From positions 103,831-167,830 of the forward strand of contig NZ_MUKU01000010.1 in assembly GCF_002081825.1 (NCBI RefSeq): a DNA stretch of 64,000 nucleotides, written 5' to 3'. Of the stretch, positions 26,981 to 35,729 are shown in pieces. Made by a program: the position numbers and the translations under genes. Origin of the DNA: Chromobacterium haemolyticum. GTDB taxonomy: Bacteria; Pseudomonadota; Gammaproteobacteria; Burkholderiales; Chromobacteriaceae. Position 1 is the stretch's first letter; every line of letters starts with the position of its first letter. The notes under the pieces are model-generated. The model searched no databases and was not told the DNA's origin. It saw nothing but the letters and a program-made list of their open reading frames with translations.

Positions 26981-27011
26981 AAAAGCCCTGCGGCTTGGCG
27001 CAGGGCTTTTT
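26981..27011. terminator. bidirectional terminator, MFS and mnmA ends
   Basis: AGCCCTGCG/CGCAGGGCT stem, 6-base loop, A-run before and T-run after; lies between convergent genes. Confidence 0.85.
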
Positions 27012-27019
27012 CATTGTGC

Positions 27020-27053
27020 CGTCGGCACGCAGCGGACTTTGAACCGCTTCTTA
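27020..27053 (+). repeat. dispersed TIR repeat, right-end fragment
   Basis: CACGCAGCGGACTTTGAACC plus GCTTCTTA matches the last 30 or so bases of copies 1, 2 and 4; the rest of the element is absent. The final TTA is the mnmA stop codon. Confidence 0.65.
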
Positions 27054-28127
27054 TTGGATGATGCCGCCGCCCAAGCAGACATCGCCGTCGTACAGGACCG
27101 CGGACTGGCCGGGGGTGACCGCCCATTGCTTGTCGCGGAAGGTCAGCGTGGCCTGGCCGTCGACGATGGCGGATAGATTGCAGTTGGCGTCGGCCATGCG
27201 GTAGCGGTTCTTGGCGGCGTATTCGCCTGCCGCCGGCGGCGCCGGCAGCGTCCAGCTCAGGTCAGCCATCGCCAAGGTGGGCTTCAGCAGCAGCGGGTGG
27301 TCATGGCCTTGCACCACGATCAGCTTGTTGCCGGGAATGTCCTTGCCGGCGACGAACCACGGTTCGCCGGTGCCGTCGCGCGCGCCGCCTATGTTAAGCC
27401 CCTTGCGCTGACCCAGGGTGTAATACATCAGGCCGATGTGCTCGCCCACCACCTTGCCGTCCGGAAGGATCATTTCGCCGGGCTGGGTGGGCAGATAGCG
27501 CTGCAGGAATTCGCGGAACGGCCGCTCGCCGATGAAGCAGATGCCGGTGGAGTCCTTCTTGGCCGCAGTGGGCAGGCCGGCTTCCTCGGCCAGCTTGCGC
27601 ACCTCGGTCTTGCGGATGTCGCCAAGCGGGAAAATGGCCTTGGCCAACTGATGCTGCTGCAGCCGGTACAGGAAGTAGCTCTGATCCTTGGTGTGGTCCA
27701 CCGCCTTCATCAGATAGTGGGTGCCGTCTTTTTCCAGCTTGCGCGCATAGTGGCCGGTGGCGATGCAGTCGGCGCCCAGCTCCATCGCATAGTCTAGAAA
27801 GGCCTTGAACTTGATTTCGGCGTTGCACAGCACGTCGGGGTTGGGCGTGCGGCCGGCGGAGTATTCCTTCAAGAAGTAGGAGAACACGCGGTCCTTGTAC
27901 TCCTTGGCGAAGTTGACGATTTCCATGTCGATGCCGACGATGTCAGCCACGCTCATCGCGTCCAGCGCATCTTGTTTGATCGAGCAGTATTCGTCGTCGT
28001 TGTCATCTTCCCAGTTCTGCATGAAGACGCCGATCACCTCGTGCCCTTGCTGTTTTAGCAGCGAAGCGGTCACCGAGGAGTCCACGCCGCCGGACATGCC
28101 GACGACAATTCTTTTCTTACCCGTCAC
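27051..28127 (-). CDS. mnmA: tRNA-specific 2-thiouridylase
   Basis: A 358-aa enzyme that thiolates U34 of tRNA for Lys, Glu and Gln. It has the PP-loop GMSGGVDSS, the catalytic cysteines in [12 protein letters not shown] and [12 protein letters not shown], and GHYAR. GTG at 28127 is preferred over an upstream TTG, with AAGGAT in range; it overlaps the stop of the upstream gene (GTGA). nudJ lies one gene upstream, as in enterobacteria, where nudJ and mnmA are neighbours. The stop codon sits in a repeat fragment. Confidence 0.95.
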   Translation of the reverse strand: MTGKKRIVVGMSGGVDSSVTASLLKQQGHEVIGVFMQNWEDDNDDEYCSIKQDALDAMSVADIVGIDMEIVNFAKEYKDRVFSYFLKEYSAGRTPNPDVLCNAEIKFKAFLDYAMELGADCIATGHYARKLEKDGTHYLMKAVDHTKDQSYFLYRLQQHQLAKAIFPLGDIRKTEVRKLAEEAGLPTAAKKDSTGICFIGERPFREFLQRYLPTQPGEMILPDGKVVGEHIGLMYYTLGQRKGLNIGGARDGTGEPWFVAGKDIPGNKLIVVQGHDHPLLLKPTLAMADLSWTLPAPPAAGEYAAKNRYRMADANCNLSAIVDGQATLTFRDKQWAVTPGQSAVLYDGDVCLGGGIIQ

Positions 28128-28672
28128 GGGGAATATCCTTCCATCCAAATATCAAGGGCAAGCACCACCGGGGCTTGCCCAAAGTCCTTGAACCAGCTGT
28201 CCACCGCCCAGTCCTGGCCGGAAAGCATGTCGCGCAGCACCGCGGTGTAATGCAGATCGAGCAGGCGCGGCGCGCGCCAGGCCGGTTTGCCCACCGTGTG
28301 GTATTGCAGCCAGCCGTGATCCTGCAGATAAGTGAGGAAAGTGGTGACATTGCTGCTGTGGTCCACGCAGTCCATGCGGCCTTCGGCGGGTCCGTCGCGG
28401 AAATTGCCGCCCTTGTCCTGCCAGATGGGCAGCGTGCGCGCGGCGATGTGATAGAGCGCGGTGACCGCGGCGCCGACGGCGGAACGTTCGGTTTCCGGGC
28501 TGTTGGCCTCGGACAGGCGAGCGGCGAGCCAGGCGTCGGCCTCGGCGGAGATGTTTACGTAGGCATGTCTGGAACAGCCGTAATGGTAGCAGATATTGAT
28601 GGCGCTGGCTTGCGCGGCCCATGGAAACCAGGCCAGCATAGCCAATAGGAAAGGCAATGATCTCAAGGACAT
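28124..28672 (-). CDS. secreted protein of unknown function
   Basis: A 182-aa protein with a signal peptide ([19 protein letters not shown] then AQA) and a mature part of about 160 residues. Visible in the mature protein are two early cysteines (ICYHYGC), MDCVDHSSN and [11 protein letters not shown] do not recognise an enzyme motif. It is joined to mnmA by a GTGA overlap and follows nudJ by about 30 bases, so it is translated from the same message as two housekeeping genes. It is most likely periplasmic. Confidence 0.75.
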   Translation of the reverse strand: MSLRSLPFLLAMLAWFPWAAQASAINICYHYGCSRHAYVNISAEADAWLAARLSEANSPETERSAVGAAVTALYHIAARTLPIWQDKGGNFRDGPAEGRMDCVDHSSNVTTFLTYLQDHGWLQYHTVGKPAWRAPRLLDLHYTAVLRDMLSGQDWAVDSWFKDFGQAPVVLALDIWMEGYSP

Positions 28673-28703
28673 GCAGACTCCGGGCTGCGGGCTAAGGCGC
28701 CCG

Positions 28704-29156
28704 CTAGCGGTCGAGGTGGTGGATGAGCGACAGGGGGTGGCGCTTGCCGGCGCGGTAATCGTCCAGGCATTGCTGCACCACGGGGCTGCGATGCCGGGGG
28801 CGCAACGCGACGATGTCATCGTGGCTCAGCCATTGCGCGGACAGGATGCCCTCGTCCAGCCGCGGGTAGTCCTCGCGGCGCAAGGGGTGGCCGTAGAAGG
28901 CGAAACGCAGATAGGTGATGTCGCTGTTGGGGCGGTCCACCAGATAAATGCCCACCAGCCCCAAGGGCCGGAAGTGCCAGCCGGTTTCTTCCAAAACTTC
29001 GCGCTTTACCGCGTCTTCCAGTGTTTCGCCGTATTCCAGATGGCCGGCGGGCTGGTTGAAACAAATGCCATCGCTGGTCACCTCTTCCACCATCAGGTAG
29101 CGCCCATCCAGCTCAATGACTGCCGCAACTGTCGCATTTGGTTTCCACTGCGTCAT
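28704..29156 (-). CDS. nudJ: Nudix hydrolase, NudJ-like
   Basis: A 150-aa cytoplasmic pyrophosphatase. The Nudix box is complete at about 38-60: GHLEYGET, then REVLEETGW, matching GX5EX7REUXEEXGU. NudJ of E. coli acts on thiamine-PP precursors and nucleoside di- and triphosphates and lies next to mnmA, as here. First gene of the nudJ-unknown-mnmA operon; it diverges from bfd. Confidence 0.9.
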   Translation of the reverse strand: MTQWKPNATVAAVIELDGRYLMVEEVTSDGICFNQPAGHLEYGETLEDAVKREVLEETGWHFRPLGLVGIYLVDRPNSDITYLRFAFYGHPLRREDYPRLDEGILSAQWLSHDDIVALRPRHRSPVVQQCLDDYRAGKRHPLSLIHHLDR

Positions 29157-29172
29157 GGTCTGCGCTTTCTTG

Positions 29173-29223
29173 TTGACAATGATTCTTGTTTGAATCTATA
29201 TTCTTGATAACGATTCTCGATTA
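29173..29223 (+). promoter_or_regulatory. bfd: bfd promoter with two Fur-like boxes
   Basis: TTGACA at 29173-29178 and TATATT at 29197-29202 with an 18-base spacer. One Fur-like box (GACAATGATTCTTGTTT) begins in the -35, and a second (TGATAACGATTCTCGATTA) covers about 29205-29223, over the expected start site. Both resemble GATAATGATAATCATTATC. This predicts iron-starvation induction of bfd and perhaps of the divergent nudJ operon. Confidence 0.7.
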
Positions 29224-29263
29224 CTTTAACTCAATCCCGAGTTAACTCACCACCGGAACTGCC

Positions 29264-29464
29264 ATGTACGTTTGCCTCTGCCACGCTGTGACTGACAAGC
29301 AAATCCGCGAAGCGGTGCACAATGGGGCAACCCGAATGTGCGATCTGAGCCGCGAGCTCGGGGTGGCGACAGAGTGCGGCAAATGCGCCTGCATGGCTAA
29401 CCAACTTCGCAAGGAGGCTGTCCACGCGCTTGGACCGGCTTCGACCGCGCGCAGCGCCGCCTAA
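29264..29464 (+). CDS. bfd: bacterioferritin-associated ferredoxin
   Basis: A 66-aa [2Fe-2S] protein that reduces bacterioferritin to release iron. The four ligands match the Bfd pattern: Cys4 and Cys6 (VCLC), and Cys38 and Cys41 (TECGKC). It is expressed from a Fur-like promoter and followed 162 bases later by bfr, its partner. Confidence 0.95.
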   Translation: MYVCLCHAVTDKQIREAVHNGATRMCDLSRELGVATECGKCACMANQLRKEAVHALGPASTARSAA

Positions 29465-29569
29465 CTCCTGACCTCGCCTGTTGCTAGTCTCGGCCAAGGC
29501 CGAGCGAACTGCAAATCTCCCACGCACCGCACCTCGCGGCGCGTAGTCCTTTATTTTGCTTGTGATAAC

Positions 29570-29597
29570 TTGAGACTGGCTCGCGCTATGTCATAAT
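29570..29597 (+). promoter_or_regulatory. bfr: probable bfr promoter
   Basis: TTGAGA-N16-CATAAT; no Fur-like box is visible here, so bfr and bfd are likely expressed under different iron conditions. Confidence 0.55.
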
Positions 29598-29626
29598 GGA
29601 AGAATCATTTCTTCCCGGAGAGCGCG

Positions 29627-30100
29627 ATGCAAGGCGATAAAAAAGTTATCAAGTATCTGAACCAGATCCTCAAGAACGAACTGACCGCGATCAACCAGTA
29701 CTTTTTGCATGCCCGCATGTACAAGAACTGGGGTTTGAAGAAACTGAACGAGCACGAATACCACGAGTCCATCGATGAGATGAAGCATGCCGACGCGTTG
29801 ATCGAGCGCGTGCTGTTTCTGGAAGGTTTGCCGAATCTGCAGGATCTGGGCAAGTTGCATATCGGCGAGAATCCGAAGGAAATGCTGGAATGCGACTTGA
29901 AGCTGGAAATGGACGCGCTGCCGGTGTTGCGCGAAGCCATTGCCTACTGTGAAAGCGCCAAGGACTATGTGACCCGCGACTTGCTGGAAGACATTCTGGA
30001 GAGCGAGGAAGAGCACGTGGACTGGCTGGAGACGCAACTGGGCTTGATCGAAAGCGTGGGGCTGCAGAACTACCTGCAAAGCCAGATGCACGACGATTAA
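29627..30100 (+). CDS. bfr: bacterioferritin
   Basis: A 157-aa ferritin-like subunit forming a 24-mer heme-containing iron store. Ferroxidase residues are visible as Glu18 (LTAINQY), Glu51/His54 (DEMKHAD), Glu94 and Glu127/His130 (ESEEEHVDW); the heme methionine corresponds to Met52. GGAG precedes the ATG. It ends at a bidirectional terminator. Confidence 0.97.
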   Translation: MQGDKKVIKYLNQILKNELTAINQYFLHARMYKNWGLKKLNEHEYHESIDEMKHADALIERVLFLEGLPNLQDLGKLHIGENPKEMLECDLKLEMDALPVLREAIAYCESAKDYVTRDLLEDILESEEEHVDWLETQLGLIESVGLQNYLQSQMHDD

Positions 30101-30131
30101 ACGCGGCCGGGTTTCGACCGGGTCGGGAAAG

Positions 30132-30161
30132 AAAAAGGGCTGTCTTGCGACAGCCCTTTTT
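30132..30161. terminator. bidirectional terminator, bfr and DUF945 ends
   Basis: AAAAAGGGCTGTC/GACAGCCCTTTTT, 4-base loop; between convergent genes. Confidence 0.92.
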
Positions 30162-30180
30162 GCATGCGGCGTCCGCCGCC

Positions 30181-31785
30181 TTATTTCTTTTTGTCCGTAT
30201 TCTTGTCGGTGCTGGGTTGGGAGGCGTCGCGTGGGGGTTCCGTCTCGGCTTCCTCCCAAGGCAGGGCCACTTTCTTTTTATTGATGGTCAGCACGCCGCT
30301 GCCGTAATTGAGCTCGGTGTTGATCTGGCCCTTGTCTTCGACGATGTACTGCTCGCTCTTCCACTGCGCCAACTGGCTGTCCAGCAGGTTCTTGGCCAGG
30401 TCTTCCACTTCCTTCATGTTCGGCTGGTCCTCGGCGCTCTGATCGACGGTGAACAGCGTGCGCGCCTGGGCGATCACCAGGTCTTCCAGCGTCTGGCGCG
30501 GCAGGCTGAGCTTGGCGTCCACTTCGAAGCGCCGGATGAACTGCGCCGCGTCGTTGAGGTCCGCGGGCTGCAGGCCCTTGACGCCCAGGCTGCCTTCCAG
30601 CTTGGCTTCGCCGTTGGGCATTTTCAGGTAGAACTCGTTGATCACCACCTTGGGGTCGTTCTGCAGCAGCGGAATGCCGTTCTTCTTGATGGTGTCGATG
30701 TATTGCTTGCGCAGCAGCGCGGGGTCTACGCCCTCGAACGGGATTTGGCCGATGGCCTGGTCCAGCTTGACCAGCGTCGGGCCGTGCAGGTGGTTGGCCG
30801 AGATGTCCAGGCGCATCGGGCCGTAGCGGTGGTCGTTGAAGTTGAACTCGGCGAAGTTGAGCTTGCCGCGGGTGTTGACGTAGTCGTCCTGCTCGCTGGT
30901 GACGATTTGATAGCGGAAATCCTTCAGCGTCACCGCGGACGGCTTGAATTCGCCGGACGGGTTGATGAACTCCCCAACGCGCACGCGGGTCATCAGATAG
31001 ACCAGCTCGTTCAGCTTGATGCTGTAGGGCACGCTTTCGCGGGAGTTGAGCCGGACATTGCCCACGGTCAGTTCGCTGGTGCCCAGCTTGACGCCGGTGC
31101 TGCCCGGACGGATGTCGGAAACGTAGCGCACGCCGTCGAAGGCGACCGTGCCTTTGCTGGCGGCTTCCAGCAGGAAGCCGGGAGACAGAGCTTCGGTTTT
31201 GTATTCCTTGTAGCCGTTTGCGTAGTCGAGCTTCAGGTCAAAGCCCTTCCATTTCATCTTCACGCCGGACAGCGCTTCCTCATAGTCGAAGGCCGGAACC
31301 TTGACGTCCAGTTCGCCGCCGCCGCCGAAGCCCAGACGGTTGAAGATGGTGATGGGTTCCTTGTCGCCGAAGAAGCTGGCCAGCGTCTTGCGGGTGGAGT
31401 CGCTCATCGCGAACTCGGTGAGTACCAGCGCGCGGCCGGGCCGGAAGTCGAAATCGCCGATGCCGGGAAGGGGGCCGTGCTTGACGTGGTTGGTGAACTT
31501 GATGGTGGCGTTCAGCAAGGGCTTCACATTGTCGGGCAGCATGTTTTCATACGGGCCGGACAAATGGCGGTTGAACACCAGTTCTGTGGTTTCCGTGGAG
31601 GAGAACCAACCGCGTTGGTAGCTGTGGGATTTGACTTTGAACAGCGGCAGGTCGGCCAGCATCTTGTGCTGTTCCTGCAAGGTCTGCTCCGCCTTGACGC
31701 CGGCCCACAGGGTTGCGCCTCCATACAGAACGAACAGGCCACCGAGGGTGGCGCCGGCAATGATCAGACGACGATTTGGCAACAC
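30181..31785 (-). CDS. DUF945 (YdgA-like) family protein
   Basis: A 534-aa protein with one N-terminal membrane helix (about 7-29) and a long, mostly beta-rich region expected in the periplasm. The QRGWFSSTE stretch and the repeated layer-like pattern fit DUF945/YdgA, whose role is unclear. The start is GTG at 31785, giving a short basic segment before the helix. The C-terminus is lysine- and aspartate-rich. It is a single gene. Confidence 0.8.
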   Translation of the reverse strand: MLPNRRLIIAGATLGGLFVLYGGATLWAGVKAEQTLQEQHKMLADLPLFKVKSHSYQRGWFSSTETTELVFNRHLSGPYENMLPDNVKPLLNATIKFTNHVKHGPLPGIGDFDFRPGRALVLTEFAMSDSTRKTLASFFGDKEPITIFNRLGFGGGGELDVKVPAFDYEEALSGVKMKWKGFDLKLDYANGYKEYKTEALSPGFLLEAASKGTVAFDGVRYVSDIRPGSTGVKLGTSELTVGNVRLNSRESVPYSIKLNELVYLMTRVRVGEFINPSGEFKPSAVTLKDFRYQIVTSEQDDYVNTRGKLNFAEFNFNDHRYGPMRLDISANHLHGPTLVKLDQAIGQIPFEGVDPALLRKQYIDTIKKNGIPLLQNDPKVVINEFYLKMPNGEAKLEGSLGVKGLQPADLNDAAQFIRRFEVDAKLSLPRQTLEDLVIAQARTLFTVDQSAEDQPNMKEVEDLAKNLLDSQLAQWKSEQYIVEDKGQINTELNYGSGVLTINKKKVALPWEEAETEPPRDASQPSTDKNTDKKK

Positions 31786-31936
31786 TAGCGCTTTTTCTTA
31801 ACTAGGATGGAATGAGGCCCTATGGTACACCATCGTCCGCCGCTTGCGTTACTGCCGCCGAGTGAACCCAAGGGCGTCGGCGGGGTCCAAATTCGCGTTT
31901 GCGGCGGACAGATAGCCGGCGCAAACGCAAAACGGT

Positions 31937-31965
31937 CTGACATCGGCGGACCGCTTGTATAGAAT
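31937..31965 (+). promoter_or_regulatory. probable promoter of the desaturase
   Basis: CTGACA-N17-TAGAAT, with about 35 bases of leader before the ATG at 32008. Confidence 0.5.
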
Positions 31966-32007
31966 AGAGTCTTTCTTCTAGATTGATTTACGAGGCGCGA
32001 TTAGTAC

Positions 32008-33189
32008 ATGAATTGGATAAACGGCGTGCTTGACCTCCCCTGGTGGGGCTATATCGTGGTCGCTTTGGCGCTGACCCACATCACCATCGCAGCGGTCACC
32101 ATCTTTCTGCATCGTCACCAAGCGCACCGCGCGCTCGATTTGCATCCCATCCCCAGTCACTTCTTCCGCTTCTGGTTGTGGCTGACCACCGGCATGGTCA
32201 CCAAGCAGTGGGCGGCCATCCATCGCAAGCATCATGCCAAGTGCGAGACCGCGGACGATCCGCACAGCCCGCAGGTATTGGGCATCAAGAAAGTATTGTG
32301 GGAGGGCGCGGAACTGTACCGCGGCGCCTGCAAGGATCAGGCCATCATGGACAAGTTCGGCCACGGCACGCCGGACGATTGGCTGGAGCGCAATGTCTAC
32401 ACTCGTCACAGCGCCAAGGGCATCGTGCTGATGCTGCTGATCAATCTGGTCTTGTTCGGACCGGCGGGGCTGACGATCTGGGCGGTGCAGATGATCTGGA
32501 TCCCGTTCTGGGCGGCTGGGGTCATCAACGGTATTGGCCACTTCTGGGGCTATCGCAATTTCGAGAACGAGGACGCGTCCACCAATATCTTCCCCTGGGG
32601 CATCCTGGTGGGCGGCGAGGAGCTGCACAACAACCACCATACCTTCGGCACCTCGGCCAAGCTGTCGTATAAATGGTACGAGTTCGACATCGGCTGGATG
32701 TATATCCGCATTCTGGAAATCCTGGGCCTGGCCAAGGTACGCAAGGTGGCGCCGCGCTTGGCCGAGGACGCTTCGCGTCAGCAACTGGACCTCGAGCATC
32801 TGCAGGCCATCATTTCCAATCGCTACGCCATCGCTTCCCGTTACGCGCGTGAGTTGAAGGAGGTGTATCGCAGCGAGTTGGACAAGATCAATCTGCCTGA
32901 CTTTTCCGGCAGCAAGCTCAGCCGCAAGATGAAAGTGTGGTTGAAGCAGGATGCTAAGGACACGCCGGAAACCGAGCGCATGCAGTTGGCGGCTTTGATG
33001 GAACACAGCCAGGTGTTGGCCACGGTGTATTCGATGCGTCAGGAGTTGACCCGTTTGTGGGAGCGTTCCACGCTGAGCCGCGAGCAGCTGCTCAAGGAGC
33101 TGCAGGATTGGTGCGCCCGCGCCGAGGCTTCCGGAATCGCCGCCTTGCAGCGTTTCTCGATCAGCTTGCGTCAGGCCGCGATGGTTTAA
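32008..33189 (+). CDS. acyl-CoA/acyl-lipid delta-9-type desaturase
   Basis: A 393-aa membrane-bound di-iron desaturase that puts a double bond into fatty acyl chains. The three histidine boxes are present: HRHQAHR (about 36), HRKHH (about 73) and HNNHH (about 210). Four helices are expected in two pairs. The C-terminal 130 residues are a charged soluble tail, longer than in minimal desaturases. It has its own promoter and terminator, consistent with regulation by temperature or membrane state. Confidence 0.92.
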   Translation: MNWINGVLDLPWWGYIVVALALTHITIAAVTIFLHRHQAHRALDLHPIPSHFFRFWLWLTTGMVTKQWAAIHRKHHAKCETADDPHSPQVLGIKKVLWEGAELYRGACKDQAIMDKFGHGTPDDWLERNVYTRHSAKGIVLMLLINLVLFGPAGLTIWAVQMIWIPFWAAGVINGIGHFWGYRNFENEDASTNIFPWGILVGGEELHNNHHTFGTSAKLSYKWYEFDIGWMYIRILEILGLAKVRKVAPRLAEDASRQQLDLEHLQAIISNRYAIASRYARELKEVYRSELDKINLPDFSGSKLSRKMKVWLKQDAKDTPETERMQLAALMEHSQVLATVYSMRQELTRLWERSTLSREQLLKELQDWCARAEASGIAALQRFSISLRQAAMV

Positions 33190-33208
33190 GCCGGTTTGAT
33201 TCGATAAA

Positions 33209-33235
33209 AACCCGCAGCGCGCTGCGGGTTTTTTT
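33209..33235 (+). terminator. terminator after the desaturase
   Basis: CCCGCAGCG/CGCTGCGGG palindrome between an A-run and seven T. Confidence 0.9.
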
Positions 33236-33348
33236 GCGTCCACGCCGGTCGGCGATTATGTTTGATTCATGACGATTAGATTTATTTTTTATATAAAAAT
33301 AAGAAATAAAAGTTATATTTGTAATAATATTTGGAAATATAATGAGCC

Positions 33349-34212
33349 ATGTTGATGCAACTCTGCGAGATGGACATGGCCACACTGCAACTGACCGACG
33401 GGGCGAGCGAGCTGCCCTATATTCATGGTTTTTCCGCCGCCGAGCAGGCGCGTTTGGTGCGTCAGGCGCGCTTCTCGGAGTCCGTTGTGTACCGGGACAT
33501 CGATTTCTCCGGCGTCGGCCAACTGCTGGAGGTGGGGTGCGGGGTGGGCGCGCAGACCGAGATCCTGTTGCGGCGTTATCCTGATCTGGAGGTGACCGGC
33601 GTCGACTTCAGTCAGCGTCAGTTGGCGGTGGCGCGCCAGCGTCTGCAAGGCAGCCCATGCCAGGACCGCGCCCGCTTGCTGCATATGGACGCCGAGGATT
33701 TGGACTTCCAGCCGGCCAGCTTCGATGCCGCCTTCCTGTGCTGGGTGTTGGAGCACGTATTGTCGCCGGAGAGGGTGTTGGCCGAGGTGCGCCGCGTCTT
33801 GAAGCCGGGCGCGCGGCTGTACGCTACCGAGGCGATGAACGCCTCCTTCTTCCTGTCGCCTTATTCCTCCCATCTGCAGCAATACTGGCTGGCTTTCAAC
33901 GATCACCAACTGGCGGTGGGAGGGGATCCCTTCGTAGGCGCCAAGTTGGGCAATATGCTGCTGCGGCTGGGTTTTCGCCATGTTGAAACCCAGGTCAAGA
34001 CCTGGCATCTGGACAGCCGCGACCCGCACCGCCGACAGCAAGTGCTGGACTACTGGACCGAGTTGTTGTTGTCGGCCGCGGATCAGTTGATCGAGGCCGG
34101 GCGAGTGGACGCCGCGCTGGTGGCGGCGATGACGCGGGAACTGCGCCAATTGCGCAGCAATCCGGAGCTGGTGTTTTTCTATAGTTTTCTGCAAGCCACC
34201 GCCGTGGTGTGA
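33349..34212 (+). CDS. SAM-dependent methyltransferase (class I)
   Basis: A 287-aa protein. Motif I is LLEVGCGVGAQTE (about 59-71), the acidic residue that binds the ribose is in VTGVDFS, motif II in HMDAEDLDF and motif III in VLKPGARL. The substrate is unknown; the fold resembles UbiE/small-molecule methyltransferases. Several in-frame ATGs occur in the first 10 codons (33349, 33355, 33370, 33376) and none has a clear ribosome site, so the start is uncertain. The gene itself is GC-rich, but it is flanked by very AT-rich gaps. It precedes cbs, separated by a terminator. Confidence 0.8.
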   Translation: MLMQLCEMDMATLQLTDGASELPYIHGFSAAEQARLVRQARFSESVVYRDIDFSGVGQLLEVGCGVGAQTEILLRRYPDLEVTGVDFSQRQLAVARQRLQGSPCQDRARLLHMDAEDLDFQPASFDAAFLCWVLEHVLSPERVLAEVRRVLKPGARLYATEAMNASFFLSPYSSHLQQYWLAFNDHQLAVGGDPFVGAKLGNMLLRLGFRHVETQVKTWHLDSRDPHRRQQVLDYWTELLLSAADQLIEAGRVDAALVAAMTRELRQLRSNPELVFFYSFLQATAVV

Positions 34213-34227
34213 AGCGGCGGTTTTTTT
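34198..34227 (+). terminator. terminator overlapping the methyltransferase stop
   Basis: ACCGCCG/CGGCGGT stem with a 10-base loop containing the TGA, then seven T. Confidence 0.7.
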
Positions 34228-34293
34228 ATTCTCTCTATATAACTATAAGTTTTTAAAAATAATATTTATATGCGGTAGCTAGGAGATTTCAAT

Positions 34294-35670
34294 ATGCAAG
34301 ACCAATCCGTTTTGTCCTTGATCGGCAATACGCCGCTGGTGAAGGTGGCGCATCTGGACACCGGCCTGTGCGAGCTGTATTTGAAACTGGAAAGCCACAA
34401 TCCAGGCGGTTCGATCAAGGACCGGGTGGCGCTGTCGATGATTGCCGCGGCCGAGCGCGAAGGCAAGCTGAAACCGGGCGGCACCATCGTGGAGGCCACC
34501 GCCGGCAACACCGGTTTGGGGTTGGCGCTAGTGGCTTCGCAAAAAGGCTACCGGCTGGTGCTGGTGGTGCCGGACAAGATGAGCCGGGAGAAGATTCTGC
34601 ATCTGCAGGCCTTGGGCGCGGAAGTGGTGCTGACCCGATCCGACGTGGGCAAGGGGCATCCGGAGTATTACCAGGACTTGGCCGCGCGCATAGCTAAGGA
34701 AACGCCGGACGCTTACTACATCGACCAATTCAACAACCCGGCCAATCCGCTGGCGCATGAAATCGGCACCGGTCCGGAGATCTGGGAGCAGATGCGTCAT
34801 GAACTGGACGCGGTGGTGGTGGGCGTGGGCTCCAGCGGCACCTTGACCGGGCTGACGCGTTTTTTCAGCCGAGAGGCGCCGCAAGTGGAGATCGTGCTGG
34901 CGGATCCGGTGGGCTCGGTATTGGCCGACCATGTTGAAACCGGACGGCACGGCGAGGCCGGCAGCTGGCTGATCGAAGGCATAGGCGAGGACTTCATTCC
35001 GCCGCAAACCGATTTCAGCCTGGTCAAGCGCGCTTATCGCATCAGCGACCAGGAAAGCTTCGACAGCGCCCGTCTTTTGCTGAGCCGGGAGGGCATTTTG
35101 GCCGGATCCTCGTCCGGCGCGCTGCTGGCGGCGGCCTTGCGTTATTGCCGCGCCCAAACCGAGCCCAAACGCGTGGTGACGCTGGTGTGCGACAGCGGCA
35201 ACAAGTATCTGTCCAAGATGTACAACGACGATTGGCTGGTGGACAACGGCCTGGTGGAGCTGCCGCGGCTGGGCGATCTGACCGACTTGATCGTGCGCCG
35301 ACACGCCGACGGCAGCACCGTTTCCTGCCACCCGGACGAGCCCTTGAACGTGGTCTACCAGCGCATGCGTTTGCACGATGTGTCGCAGTTGCCGGTGCTG
35401 GCCGACGATAAGGTGGTCGGTATCCTGGACGAATGGGATTTGCTGCTGTCGGTGCACGGCGAGCCGGAAAACTTCCGCCAGAACGTGCGCAGCGCGATGA
35501 CCAGCGAGGTGCGCACCCTGTCGCCGCGCGCTTCGCTGCAAGACCTGCTGCATATTTTCAACGATGGCCACGTCGCCCTGATGGTGGACGGCGAGCGCTA
35601 TCTGGGCCTGATCACTCAGGCCGACCTGCTGGCCTTCTGGCGCCGTCAGCCGCGCTCGCGTTCCGTCTAG
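34294..35670 (+). CDS. cbs: cystathionine beta-synthase
   Basis: A 458-aa PLP enzyme joining serine and homocysteine to cystathionine, the first step of reverse transsulfuration. The PLP lysine is K42 (GGSIKDRV), the ring-binding loop is EATAGNTG, and the phosphate-binding loop is GVGSSGT. Unlike a plain cysteine synthase it has a C-terminal pair of CBS domains (about 330-455; HDVSQLPVLADDKVVG). AGGAG lies before the ATG. The next gene, a cystathionine lyase, completes the pathway. No heme-binding N-terminal region is present. Confidence 0.92.
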   Translation: MQDQSVLSLIGNTPLVKVAHLDTGLCELYLKLESHNPGGSIKDRVALSMIAAAEREGKLKPGGTIVEATAGNTGLGLALVASQKGYRLVLVVPDKMSREKILHLQALGAEVVLTRSDVGKGHPEYYQDLAARIAKETPDAYYIDQFNNPANPLAHEIGTGPEIWEQMRHELDAVVVGVGSSGTLTGLTRFFSREAPQVEIVLADPVGSVLADHVETGRHGEAGSWLIEGIGEDFIPPQTDFSLVKRAYRISDQESFDSARLLLSREGILAGSSSGALLAAALRYCRAQTEPKRVVTLVCDSGNKYLSKMYNDDWLVDNGLVELPRLGDLTDLIVRRHADGSTVSCHPDEPLNVVYQRMRLHDVSQLPVLADDKVVGILDEWDLLLSVHGEPENFRQNVRSAMTSEVRTLSPRASLQDLLHIFNDGHVALMVDGERYLGLITQADLLAFWRRQPRSRSV

Positions 35671-35729
35671 TCCCGCCTCATCCCGGCCGGTCCAAGCGGG
35701 GCCGGCCATCCGCATTGAAAGTAAACGCC

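Noticed and set aside
30145..31788. A 547-codon open frame on the plus strand opposite the DUF945 gene
   Set aside because: It shadows the minus-strand gene in a GC-rich region and starts in the bfr terminator area, with Ala/Val/Gln-rich composition typical of an antisense frame.
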